DNA of 64,000 nucleotides, taken from assembly GCA_003255065.1 (NCBI GenBank), contig QAOA01003220.1:191525-255524 (forward strand), read 5' to 3'. The stretch comes from Cercis canadensis. Lineage: Eukaryota; Streptophyta; Magnoliopsida; Fabales; Fabaceae. Both the position numbers and the translations under genes were made by a program. A model generated the notes under the pieces. That model was given only the letters and a program-made list of their open reading frames with translations. It searched no databases and was not told where the DNA came from. Below, piece after piece: positions 10,477-22,755 of this stretch (the stretch's first letter is position 1; each line of letters opens with the position of its first letter).

Positions 10477-13400
10477 TCATGTTTTGCTTGTTAGCTCACG
10501 TATTTCTTTTATTGCTGTACTCATGCTGTATAGGGCCGTTTTCTTCACCTGTTTTCATGACCAAAAGAAACGCTAATTTTAATTCCAAGCGCACAGCTAA
10601 TAGGAAAAAGCAGGCACTGCAATATTATTAGGAAACTTACCTCTAGCTTGTCTACTTTTGCATCATGGTCCTCTGGGAGCAGACGCATTTCATCAGTCAA
10701 CTGGATACACTCAGTCACATTTTCAGGGGACATAAATTCCAACACTACACTAACACAACACTGCAGATCAAGAAGCAAATACTTGTTAGGATGCATTAAA
10801 CAGCTACACAAATTGATATTGAGACAAGTGTATTCTATTCTTTATTTGCCATCATGCGGAAAGTAAGGATTATTATGTATCCTACAATTCATAGATTGTT
10901 GGGAATCATTTGCTAAAATATACAAGACTATAAGTCATGTCAAACAAAGATTGGATATATAGTACAAGAATAATTTAAAAATAATAAGTTTTCTGCTACT
11001 TAAAACTAGAGAGCGAAAAGAAAGGCGGGGGGGTAGCATGTGAAAGAGACCTTAGGATTCCTAATCTGGTATGGACATCCAGCAGGAATGATTACAGCTT
11101 CTCCAACATGTTGCTCAAATGTCCATGGTTCAATTTCTGGTAGCAGAGACAAGTTTGTCAATTCAGTTATTTAGGATTGTAACAGATGATACAAACACAT
11201 AAAGGTATTCTTAAGCACTTACCAAACTCCTCCTTGAGCCGCATTTTGTGAATGTTGTCAAGAAAGAAGCTCTGATCTAGAATTGGATGAACCATCTGCA
11301 GAAAAGAGACCAAAAATCATCACCTACTCCAACAAAATCCTCCTATAGAATTGTGTCTTCTTTTAAACTTACCTGCTTGTGATAGTCTTGGGCATGAGAA
11401 AATTCATCAGAGTGTTTTTTGAGGTATTCTATGAGCTTTGGAACATCTTGTCTGCGAAAAACATCCCACTGGGCACCAGAATGCTCAGCTAACTTTTTAT
11501 TTCTTTCATTATTGAAGGTTTCAATGGTATTTCTGTAATTATGATTTCTAGACATTCCTGTTGTTTGAACAGTAGCACGGAGAAATAAAGAGGGGTCAGA
11601 ATCAGTATCAGAATCAGATCCACATTCCCCATTTTGGGAAATATTGCTGGCAATACTCTGACTAACTACTTGTTTTGCTTCAGTGGAGATGCAAGCTGTT
11701 CGATTGACTCTCCTGAGAAACTGTGTTTCTTCTCTATCCATGCTCTGAACTTCTGCTTGGTCCACGTCTTCAGCATGCAATAATGAATTTCCTTTCACAA
11801 TCTTTTCCTTTAGTTGCTCACTAGCAATATCTGAAGACTCCTTTTCACACAGAGCTTTGTGTTTCTTGAGCAACTTTCTTATTTTACTAAGATGTTCTGT
11901 AGAGAGAGGAACATCTGTCGTATGTGCCATAATATTAACCTGAAATTACAAATCAGATAGGGTAAATGGCACAGATAACTTATTATCCACTAGTGTCTAG
12001 TGCATGCATCATATAGTGATAAAAAGCCAGTACGGGAATAGAATACCTACAAAGAGAAACTTTGTGGCATACAATTAGAGGGCTCAATTCACGAACACTG
12101 ACTCAAAAGATGATGACACAACATAGTAAATACTTCAAACTTCTTTCTGTACATCAATTTTAAGTGCTTGTTATGATGCTAGACCACATCCTAAATAAAC
12201 AAATATCAATTGAACTTGGACTAAGGACTTGGCTAAGTTAGATTGTAATATCAGTTTTTGACACCGTTGACTAGTGCTATTAAAAACAAATATGATCAAC
12301 ACAGTAAATGCTACTAAAACAAAAAGCCAAGAACATTAGAAACACCATGACTTCCATTAAGAAATCATTTTAGATTTTCACTCAGACCTACAACAAGCAT
12401 GCATAAGGGACAGAGATTTCATGACTAGAAAACATTCCATACAGATGCTGATTACTTCAGAAGAGGAGATCTCCACAAAGTTATCATGGGCACAGATTAT
12501 ATGCATAAAAGATACATGACACTGTTGTCACATTAGCAAACTTGGAAAGAGGAAGAGCATTCCATAATAGAGGAAATTTGTTTACCATGTTAGAGTTTCA
12601 ATTATGAAAATATACGACCAAAAGTGCAGCACAGTATTAGTCTAGAAATATGTGAAAAGAAATCTAGTGTGACATGACAAGGAAGAAAATATACCACATC
12701 ATAAGAGTCATAACAGAGTTTTGTTGCAGAATCATCTTCTTTGTCAGCACAGCCATATGAAATATAGACATGTGGTCCTAGGTCATGTTTTGCACTCCCT
12801 TGTGGCAAATTTGCAGCTAAGTTTAGAAGACCAGAAGTGGGATTCATGTATTCTTGAAGTGGGAGAGCATCAATAACTTCAGAAAAATGAGCTGGAAACT
12901 GTTCTTTGAATAGTTGAGAAGACAGCCATCCCTTCAATTTTAACACCTCATGCCACATGTTTTTCGGTTGCCGACCTTTAAGAGAGCCGCTAAAATACTG
13001 CCTAATGTTAATTTCAACCTGTCATAGAATAAGAAAGCTCAAATTAATTATAATACACCTTTAGCAATGGTCATTCAGTTCAGGGGTTTCAGGGGCAGCT
13101 CCATCCTTATTAAGAACAAGGGTGGAGCTGAGTCACTTTTAATAATCAATAAGTCAATAAGAACAACTATGTTCATTGGATATTATTTGAAAATACCATA
13201 AACCGAAAAAATTGGGAAAAATTTATCCATGATTATAAATTATATTAATGAATAAAAATAGTATCAATTTTTTTGGACAGCTATCATGATAGTATCAATT
13301 AATAACTCCATCAAAAACTAGTGTAGTGTGACAGATACAATTAGTTGATAAACTGACCTCACACCAATTCAAACAAGCTTCAAGTAATTCTTTATTGTTT

Positions 13401-16158
13401 TCATATCTTGTGATGCTCCTCTCAAGATAAGCACAGAACATGACCAGTGGATCCCAACTGAGGTTAGATGTACTTTGGAGCACATCTCGCACTACCACAG
13501 GATGGCCTTTGCCCCAGTGCTTCTGAAAATGTTCAAAATGATCATTATTGATGTCCAAACGTGTGGGATAAAACAAGTAGTTATCATTTGAATCTTCTCT
13601 TATAGCTGCTTCTTGCAACTGTTTGAATCCATCAACGTTATGATCTGTGTCAAGACACAGTGAGCAGCATGAACTTCTATCCAAAGTTTCAGGAAAGTCA
13701 TAGCTGCAAACTATTTCTTCTGCACTTATTTCCATCTCTTTCGTCCAACTCATAGGAAAAACACATCTCAAATCAAGAAGGCTATCACCACAGCCACCAA
13801 CCTCTTGGGGTGGGCAAGATACACTGCCAGTTCCATTACAATATGTCCACTTAGGCAATGACGAAGTAGCAATTGAGTTTCCATTACAAATGGCCTTCTT
13901 ATTGAAAAAGCGCTTTTCGCTGGCAATGCAAGCTTTCTTTCTACCAGGAAACTTGGATATTGATGAGTTAATTTCTCCAGAGGTGCAGCCTTGAGATAAT
14001 TCCCGACAACAACTTAAGCAAAGGCTATAGGAACAACTAGGGCAGCTTCTATGGAGATCCAAAATGGGAGTTTTGCAGTGATTGCTGAGCAAAGTGTTAC
14101 ATTAGTCAGCAAGCAACACCAGAAAATCACATGAACTTTATCAGAAACATCAATCTTTGCAGTAGAAGAGAACATACCAGTGATTTTGCTCATTGCAGCC
14201 AAATTCAACCTGCTTTATGTGAACATCAGAGGGTCTTTTCCCTGGTACATATATAGGCATCTAACATAACTGTTCTACAACCAACTAAATCTGATTCAGA
14301 AATCATCTTTGTAAGAAGAATGATGATTATTACCTTTAATTTTTGCTTCTGTTTCTAGCTCAGCATTCTGGTCTTCGTTTAATTGTTTAAGCAATGGAAG
14401 GAGCACACAGATCAAATAATGAAAATGCAATATTCTGTCAACTCTGCTTTTACCAGCCAAAAGTTCCTGAAACAACAGGGCATAAGTTGAAGTGTCAGCA
14501 AATGGTACCAAAAGAGAAAGACACTGATCTAGCAGCAAATTTCCAACTTTGATATCAGACCTTACTTTCACTGTCTTTACTTCGACTTGCCAAGCAGTCT
14601 TTGCAGGTGCAAGTTCCTCGACAAACTGGACATGCCATCTTAACTTCATTTTGAGTATCAAAATACCTAAATTTGTTTCAAAATAGAGTCGAAAATCATC
14701 TCATATTTTGATCCCCAGTGCAGACAGCAGAAATCAAATGGTTAAAATATCTTAACACTCTTCATTATTGATTGGCTTGGTAGTATTACTGTCAAAAATT
14801 ACCAAAAATCTACATGGACGATCTACTGGTATGAATTTATTAATTGGTAGTAAACTCTGCTGACATTGATAAACACTCTACACATGTCTCTAAGCTACCA
14901 CAAACGGGCTATGCGTAGGTCTAAGGAGTTCTAAAACTATATCATGAACACTCTCTAATTACTTCATTAACTAATCAAATCATGCGTCTTAAATCCAAAT
15001 TCCACGATTGCCCATAATTTCTATTACAATCCGGCCCCTAAAACTCAAACCATGACTTGTCAAAGGCGAATTTATAAGCTACAATGTAGATTTTCACCCT
15101 GTATCACGAACTTTAGATGGCAAGAATTCAAGAAGTTCAACACACTAAGCAAACTTAAAAATAAGTATACACAGAAAATGTCATCCGGGTTGAAGTTTAT
15201 CTCAAATTTGGGGCAAATGAATATAACAAACCGTTCTTTGATGCAATCCATGCAGAAAAACTCTTTTTGACAGCTCGAGCACTTAATAAGATTCCAAGAA
15301 TCGCTTCTCTGGCACCAATGACACTTCTTCCTCCTAGCCTTCTTCAGGTTTCGCCCATATGGTATAACCTTAGAAAAAACAAACAATTGACTTAAATAGG
15401 AAACATTTAAATCATTGAAACCACCAAAATAATAAGAAAAAGATTCAGCTGATTTTCTAAACCCGGAGACAATGTACCTGCAATTTGCCAACAGGGAGCC
15501 TCTCAACATTCTTGGAACGAAAGTAACGAGGAGTAATTGCTTTATCAACCCCAACTTTAACATCACAAGGGGAACCCACATTGCTGTAATCTTGAGGCGT
15601 CAATGCAGGAGATATTGCCATTAACCCATTGGGCAATTCTCTCGTTAACTCTTCCTCACTCTGTTGTAACTCCTCCTCCATCTCCAACTCCATCTCAATC
15701 TCCTTCTTCTTGTTCTTGTTCTTCCTCTTCTCTCCCTGCTTCTTCCTTCTCTTCTCGACCTCTCTCTTCAACACCATCCTTATCAACTCCAACTGCATAT
15801 CACCACCACCTTGCTTGAAGGGCTTTTTCCTCACAGAACCATCCAATGCTTCTGACCCATCTGAAGATTTGCGCCTCTTCTTCATCAACCTCGCCATCTT
15901 CCCCACTTTCCGTGCCCTAATTTCAACATTGCTGAGAACAGGGCCGTTTTCAACATTCCTAAAATTAAACCCTTTCTTCGGCTTTCTCTGAAGCTTCAGT
16001 GACTCCGGGACCTTCTCCTTGTATTGCCGATGGCGCCCTTGAAGATAATGAATCTCACAGAGCTTCAGGTTGTCCATGACCTTTCGACGGCACCGCCATT
16101 GCCGACCGTCGGTGCGGCTGCAGCGGAGATGGTCCGGTAAAGCCTCCTCCTCTTCCAT
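10477..16158 (-). CDS. KDM3-class JmjC protein with WRC and RING-like domains, iron ligands lost, 1029 aa (JMJ24-like)
   Basis: Twelve exons on the minus strand: 16158-15478, 15368-15232, 14666-14561, 14466-14334, 14241-14178, 14084-13358, 13018-12695, 11939-11373, 11295-11223, 11136-11051, 10760-10641 and 10548-10477. All have GT-AG borders and frame continuity. Domains: WRC ([16 protein letters not shown], residues about 8-50); a Lys/Glu-rich linker; RING-like Cys cluster (KKCHWCQR to CKDCL, about 243-300); the KDM3 zinc motif ([18 protein letters not shown], about 374-400); JmjC (about 617-1000). Plant KDM3 demethylases have HCD in TKLHCDMSD and a His in CPHQVRN. Here these are CYD (718-720) and CPYQIRN (Tyr960), so only Asp720 of the HxD...H triad remains. 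Demethylation is therefore unlikely. Arabidopsis JMJ24 is a KDM3-like RING protein reported to lack demethylase residues and to act as an E3 ligase in silencing, so orthology is my best guess. Location is probably nuclear. Confidence 0.92.
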
Positions 16159-18430
16159 TGAGATTTTCCCAGAAAATTTTTATTTTTTGGCGGAATTGAA
16201 ATTTTCTCGGGAAAATTTGCTGGGAAATTAGAACTGGGTCGCGAAAAAAACTGTCTTTTTCTGCAGAGAGCAAAGTGAATAAAAAGGGTTTCCAGACCCC
16301 AACCGAAGAGTGTATTTATTGGAAGAAAGAAACAGTGGGGATGGCAATCAGAGATGGCATATTCCCGTAATTATTGGTAAAGAGAGAGTCCTATTTAGTC
16401 TCGTAATCTTCAACATAGGAACAAGTGGGATCATGATGTTATCAGGGATCAGGGCTCTTCAAAATCAAATGCTTGCGATCTTATCGCCACTACCCTGATA
16501 GGGTGCAAGCATTTCTGTGAAAAAGCACATTAAGGGGTTTTACTTTACTTTTTTGTTTTGTTTTTTTTCACTAATATCGAGCTTTGTTTGTTTGGACCCA
16601 GGTTTTGGTTTGTAAATCCTGTCACAGAATTTTAAGGATTATTTATTGTGGATTGTTTGGACAAATCCACTTGCTATTCTTGGAGTTTCTTGTTAGTGAA
16701 ACCAATCTCATTGTATTAATGATGCAGTATCCTGAAATTTAGTATTCAACATTTGATTTAAGGATTTGGTTATTTATAATCCATGAATGGAATGGCCAAT
16801 GCAGAAACCAAGGTTTTTTCTGGTTTTTGTAGAAGCTTCTGATGTAATAGAGTGTGTTTTTGTTCTTTAAGGTAAAGTCATAGTTAATGGTTTTGATATG
16901 CAATATCCTGCTCTCTGTTATATGCAAATGCAATCTCTTTATCAATGTTAGCTGACCTACTGATGTCTGGCTATGGGAGCATCCAATATAGGAACAAGGA
17001 TTTTGCTCACATTTGTTATTAAATGTTCCAATCCAATTAGCGAATATTGATTCCTTGAATAAAGAGGGAAAATAAAAAAATAAAAAAATAAAAATTGGTC
17101 ATAACCAATTTATCATTCATTTTTGTCCTTCTAATTTTTAGTTTTGGGTAACTGCAAAACACTTGGTCTCAACATTATTTTGCATGGTATGATGAAATAT
17201 TTCCTTGATAGTCTTGCTCTTGCATGAGAGTAACTGATTAGAAAATTTAGTGCACTTGTTTATGGGCTGAGAAATCTTCAACTGTTGTTTGATCAAAGCC
17301 CATTTCTTTTTCTTGCATCAACATTTTCCAAGGTAATGGGCCCCTAAAACAATGCATACAGAAGAGTATCATGTTACTGATTGCATAAATTTGAAGGAAA
17401 TCAGCAGTTATGGAATATTTTCAACAGTAAATTTGAGTTTCTCAGCTCTGTCATTGCAACTATAACTAGTACATTTTCCAATTTTTGCATTTTATATACA
17501 ATTCTGTGACTGTTTGGCACAACAGTTACTATATAAATTGCTTATTTGGAAGTTGTACAATTTATAATTAGAATGAAGCACAACTTCTGATTCTCTGAAT
17601 GCTGAAGCATTTTGGAATGCAGTGACTCTTGTTGCCTCTAGAATATCTCAAGAGGACTATTTCTGCATAATAACTTTTTGCCAAGGTAACTGATTTATTT
17701 ATTTATTTTCAAAACTTCTTTTTGGGTCTACATCAAGTCTCTGAGTTCAAATTGCAGAGTTCTAGTTCAATAATTATATGGCGTTGAATGAGAGAATATA
17801 CTTGCTAATGTGATTATCTTTGATGATGGTTGTAAGTTGTAACGGAAATAAATAGGAATGCCATGTGAAAAAGGGACAAATTTTACTAATAGAGAAAGCA
17901 ATGGATGACAAATTGTCATTAGAGATGCAGACAATTTTATTTTTTTGGAAAAAAGAGAAAAAAAAAAAACCAACTTTTTACATTTGTTTTTCTTGAGAGG
18001 CTCAATGGGAGATTATATAGGGAGAGGGTTTTTGTGGCAACCGAGGAGACAATACCCATTTATTTCTTCTGGTTTCAATACTGGACAAAATGTTATCAGC
18101 TTTTGACTCCTCATTTTTGGAGAGTTACATGCTTTATGCCGTATATGCTGCAAGAGAAAAAGGAGAAAGTAAATTCCATAACCAATTTCATTGCTTGTAA
18201 TTTGATCTAAGACAATTCTACAGTCATTGAGAAGATGCTACATTCATGGATTTCTGCAATTATATTAGATGAAGAATCTGGATTCCAAATTTCCAATCAG
18301 TTAAATGAAATCCCTTTTCATTGCTTCATGAATGTAAAATTGCTCAACAATATTGCACAAAATGACACTTTCCAATTAAGAACACATTTAGCCAGAGAAA
18401 TCCAAGCACTGAATCAATCTGCAATATTTG

Positions 18431-18469
18431 AAAAAAAAAAAAAACACACACACACACACACACACACAA
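18431..18469. repeat. Poly-A / (CA)n microsatellite
   Basis: A run of A is followed directly by about twelve CA dinucleotides. Several overlapping open frames on both strands, giving poly-Lys/Thr-His or Cys-Val-Phe strings, are artefacts of this simple repeat. Confidence 0.9.
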
Positions 18470-18565
18470 AAGAAATGGAGAAAACATAACCTGCCATTCT
18501 TCATAATCATATATGCCTCCCACACATTTAGCAGCATCCCACATTGCCAAAAAAAACATGATTGG

Positions 18566-18643
18566 GTGCAGCGTCGACGACGTTTCTCCTTAGGACTTGG
18601 TCGGAGAAACACAAGTGATTTAGGACTTTCATCAACGCTGCAC
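18566..18643. repeat. Nested inverted repeat (foldback of about 78 bp)
   Basis: The outer arms are GTGCAGCGTCGA (18566-18577) and TCAACGCTGCAC (18632-18643), pairing at 11 of 12 positions. Inside, GTTTCTCC (from about 18582) and GGAGAAAC (from about 18603) form a second perfect 8-bp stem. It is a short hairpin of unknown origin with no recognised family. Confidence 0.5.
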
Positions 18644-19727
18644 TCAATAATGTTTCTCCGATGTGAGGAGTTTCCAATACTCCATGAGATCCATGCACAT
18701 CTCTGATATTCTCTGGCTGGTGCATCTGTTATATATTGTATTGCTTGAAAAACACGCTTGGATCTGAATGTAGTACACCATGCTTCATTAATTTTGTACT
18801 ACCATTGGTTTGCTGTTCTATGACCTATGTTATAATTTTCAACATCGAAATTGTGTACTGGTCAATTGTACTGGAATGGAATATTCTTGTACTATATCAT
18901 CTGTTTTGGTCCCAAATCGAGTCATTCTTATAATTTTTTGCTGATACTAAATTTAAGAATTCAAGGACATGGACCCTTAATTAGTACATAGATTCCTACT
19001 TGATATAATTATAAATTATCTTTGAATGTATTTGACCATTTCAAACTTGTGGGCTTTGGGCTGAATAGTACCCTCCTTTGCCTGTGGAAGTGTGGAAAAT
19101 GGAAGAAAGCCAAAATCTTGCACAGAGTTACATCTTGATACAAGTTGAATCCTTGTCCTTTTCTTCTTTATGTCATTATTAAGGTCTTTCAAACTATGAT
19201 ATGGCTGTGAGATTGTGCAAAATGGAAGCATCAACATGCATGATCAAGTTGTGAAAATGCATTTTTAACTAAATAGAGTAAGAAATGATCAAGCTTTTAA
19301 CTTTTAGAATAAGTCACTTCCAATCAACTCCTTAATTAGCTTTTGGTTTCAGATAATTTTATGTCATTTAAAACTAGCAAAGTTTTAGTTGTTGAATGCT
19401 GATGAAATTTTTCAGGAGCCCAATTTTCAGTTAGATATATGAAGAGCTTAATCAATTCCAACTTATTTGACAATTTTGGCATCAACAATAATCTAAAATG
19501 GGCCTGCATATTTTGCAGAACAATATTATTTGGTAATTTCTTTTTTCTCCTTCAAAATTAATTACAAGTTATTTTACATATTCAATAACTTCTCTTTTTT
19601 ACATTAAATAAATGTACAGAAATATATAAATTACATGTACATACAAAGCATTTGACTAAATACATATTTTCTTTTGCTAACAAACTTTGACTAAATATAT
19701 ACATGTAATAAAAAATAAAAGAATCTG

Positions 19728-20333
19728 TCATCTTCTACGGAGAACAATTTTACCTTGTGCATCTTCATGCACAATAGTCAAAACTTCATGAGGAGGAATG
19801 TGTCTCCAAATTCTAGGCTTGTCCAATTGATGTCCCATTTGAGCAAATTTATCAGCAGCCCTATTGCCTTCCCTATATATATGACTCACAATGCAGTTGT
19901 TAAGCTCTGGTAAAATAGAATTTATGTGACTAACATGTCTTCGCACTTCTAAGCATCTAACTTTTCTCCTTTGTACTAGAATTTCAACCAATGTTTTGGC
20001 ATCTCCTTCAAGCCAAACATCATTCCACCCATTTTCCAGGACCAATTCAAGGCCTCTTCTAAGAGCAGTGATTTCTGCAATGGTGCTATTAGCGCGTCCT
20101 ATAGATTCAGCGTAGCCAAGCAAGAACTCTGCTTTATCATTTCTTACTACACCTCCAATGCTAGCCTTTCCACTTCTTCCTTTGCAAGAGCCATCAAAGT
20201 TTAGTTTGGTCCAACCATTTTCTGGTTTTTTCCATGCCACTGGAATTGGTTCCTTATGGAAACACCTAATTAACTCACAAACGGGGACTTGCACTAGTTT
20301 TTGGCACCTAAAAATCTTTGTAAGGGCTAGCAT
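19728..20333 (-). CDS. RNase H-like (RVT_3-type) domain protein, 201 aa
   Basis: Single-exon frame from ATG at 20333 to TGA at 19730-19728. The RNase H fold carries all four acidic catalytic positions: Asp in LNFDGSCKG (about residue 48), Glu in AEITALRRGLE, Asp in WLEGDAKTL and Asp in REGNRAADKFAQMG. The pattern is that of plant RNase H-like proteins related to the RNase H of non-LTR retroelements, but no reverse transcriptase or other retroelement part lies next to it. A donor-like AATTG|GTAAGT occurs upstream at about 20655 on the same strand, so a leader exon is possible. The substrate is presumably an RNA:DNA hybrid, but the cellular role is unknown. It could be a retroelement fragment or a domesticated gene; the intact frame and active site favour a functional protein. 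Confidence 0.7.
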   Translation of the reverse strand: MLALTKIFRCQKLVQVPVCELIRCFHKEPIPVAWKKPENGWTKLNFDGSCKGRSGKASIGGVVRNDKAEFLLGYAESIGRANSTIAEITALRRGLELVLENGWNDVWLEGDAKTLVEILVQRRKVRCLEVRRHVSHINSILPELNNCIVSHIYREGNRAADKFAQMGHQLDKPRIWRHIPPHEVLTIVHEDAQGKIVLRRR

Positions 20334-22755
20334 TGTGTCTCTATTATATTCTTTACTTAATCACATAGAACTTGGAAAAGTGAAAGGTCTACAAAATCAA
20401 CCCACCAATATATGATTCAAAAAATTCACATAATTAAAAAAGATAATCTTATTTTCTCAATGATCATAAATAACAACACCAAAATATATAAGGCCAATAA
20501 AGTAGCAGAGCAGCCTATTGAAAATGAGAACAAACCCTAGTTAGGAATTGTTTTTTTTTTTTTCTTTCCCTGCTTCTTCTTTTCCCTCCTTTCTTCCTTT
20601 TTGAATGATTTCCCAACAAAGATAGATGAGGACATTGAAGGTTGAACACTTACCAATTCTGAGAAGAAATTTTAAAACGCCATGAAAAGAAGAAAGCTTC
20701 AAGGTCAATGTGAGAAGGGTTACTGCAGAAGGGTGAGATTAAGGGCCTCTCTTCTTATAATGAAGATTAAGAGAATGAAACTATTGGTTCACGGAAGTTG
20801 ATCATATTAAAATATGAAGTTGGAGTGAGGAAAAAGCAAAGAAGATTCAGAATTTTACATGAGCAAGGCAAGATTTTGATGCCGGAATAATGGAAAATGG
20901 GCAGAGAGATTTCTTCAGGAACTCTCAACTTAAGCATATTCTTTTAAACGTTTGGTGAAGAACATTACGTGCATGAATACTACCATATAAAGGCTGCATG
21001 AGAAGGAAGAAAACACTGCACATTCTTTTTACAACGTTAACCGCTGAATTCTAATTAGTAAAACCTTTCTTATCCCAAGCTGGGAAACTGAAGGCTTACT
21101 AAATTTATCTGCATTTCCAACAACCATACACTAACGTGTGTGTACAAAATGATTAAATATCTAAATATTTATTTATTATTTTAACAAAAAATAATGAGAT
21201 CTTTTTTGAAGAAAAACAAAGTAAGGGTAAAATATATTCTATTATCATACAATATTAAGAGATAAATCCTACATGAAATATTGGACCATTTGAGCACTTG
21301 GGCAACTGTGTTAAAGTTTAATCATGAGATATTTTATAATGAAAAAAGACGTCATGATGTTGATAGTTATTTAAAATCCATATTGTTTTTAATTAATTAT
21401 ATTTTAGGTGAATATATCAAGAACGTGATTATTAATAAATCAGCCATATATTTAATTTCTTACAAAATATTATAATATACATTTCCATACAATAGTAAAT
21501 AATTATTTGAGAATTTTTATTAAAACAGATAGTAATTCTTACAAAATAAACAGAAAGATGATAACCATAAATCAGCATATCAATTCTAAGAAGAAAATTT
21601 ATGTAATTTCATTTCATGTAAAAGATTATCAGTGTAATTTGCTTAAAATGAATGAGGATAATTTTTTATTTTGATGTACAGGAAAATATTAAAAAATATA
21701 GATTGGATGTCACAAAAATAATTTAATTTTGCAATAGAAGCATCTAACCAGAAAAGTAAAATTGATTATTACTCGATTTTTTTTGAAGAAATTGAAAAAA
21801 GAGGATAAATTATTAAATTTGAAGAGTTGACTTTTGTTTGGGCTGGGCCGTGATCAATTCTTTTTTTCTTTCTTGGGCCACCTTGCTTGCCATTTGCCAT
21901 TAGCTTGGGCTCTCTGCTGAGCCAACTTTCATATTCGGATTATCCGAATCACCCAAAATCAAAAACATCAGATTGACAAATGGATCAGGCATGCGGTATA
22001 CTGTTGCGAGCTAATGCTTGTTGCTTCCTCAAATTGTATTGCGGCCCAATTAGAGATAAGTTTTGTATTCTTTTTGGTACATATTTTTTTAGTAAGTAAA
22101 GTTCAGGATAAGAGGATGTTATCCTATTCTAAAGTTCGGATATGTCACAAGTTTTAACGAAAGTTTAAAGTGATACTTACAGATTATCTACTAAAGAAAA
22201 ACTGTTTACCATGGGATTCAAACCTAGACCTTACAAACAAAGTAATTCGATCCTTACCCACTGAACTAACCTTGACTCTTTTTGGTACATATAAATGCAC
22301 ACTTTTTTAATATCTATGTATATCTGACTATCTGAAATCAATTAGATTTACTTCAGTTTTAACTAAAACCATGTTAATTTTGAGTTTATTATTGTGAGTG
22401 TTAGAAATTTTCATAAAAGACTCAATGATACCAAAAACATGTGCCTTCCAATTAGGTAACTGTCGCACCAAGAAATTACCAAAATACCATTGGTTCTATA
22501 TAATTATTTTGTTTTTATATATAGTTATTATATTTAAATTATATGAGTGCTCTGTTCATATATATTATTATTATGTATAATCGAAATAACACGTAGTGAA
22601 GCTGATGAAGTTCGTATTTACATACCGAGAGAAAATAATGACAGAAAATATCTATTTCACTGCCTTAGTATACTGATCAGCTATTATCCACAAAATTTGG
22701 TTATATCAAGACAAACGAGTGGCATATGAATCAATGACAAGGTGGACATGATTCT
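20334..22755. other. Intergenic region
   Basis: Upstream region of the RNase H-like gene and 3' flank of the first ENT gene. AT-rich. Short open frames at 21281-22729 have no motifs and poor composition. Around 22100-22270 there is a degenerate dispersed-repeat-like stretch. I see no gene. Confidence 0.5.

Larger units (their letters stand above)
16159..19727. other. Intergenic region with microsatellite and nested inverted repeat
   Basis: The first 150 bases are the probable JmjC promoter and leader. No gene is recognisable in the remainder. It holds a poly-A/(CA)n microsatellite (18431-18469) and a nested inverted repeat (18566-18643). Open frames over 18235-18725 are created by the CA repeat or lack any motif. 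Confidence 0.5.

Noticed and set aside
15603..15991. Plus-strand Ser/Phe/Leu-rich open frames
   Set aside because: They are antisense shadows of Lys/Glu/Arg-rich codons in exon 1 of the JmjC gene.
18235..18725. Several overlapping frames including a Thr-His repeat protein
   Set aside because: Created by the (CA)n microsatellite; no motif outside it.
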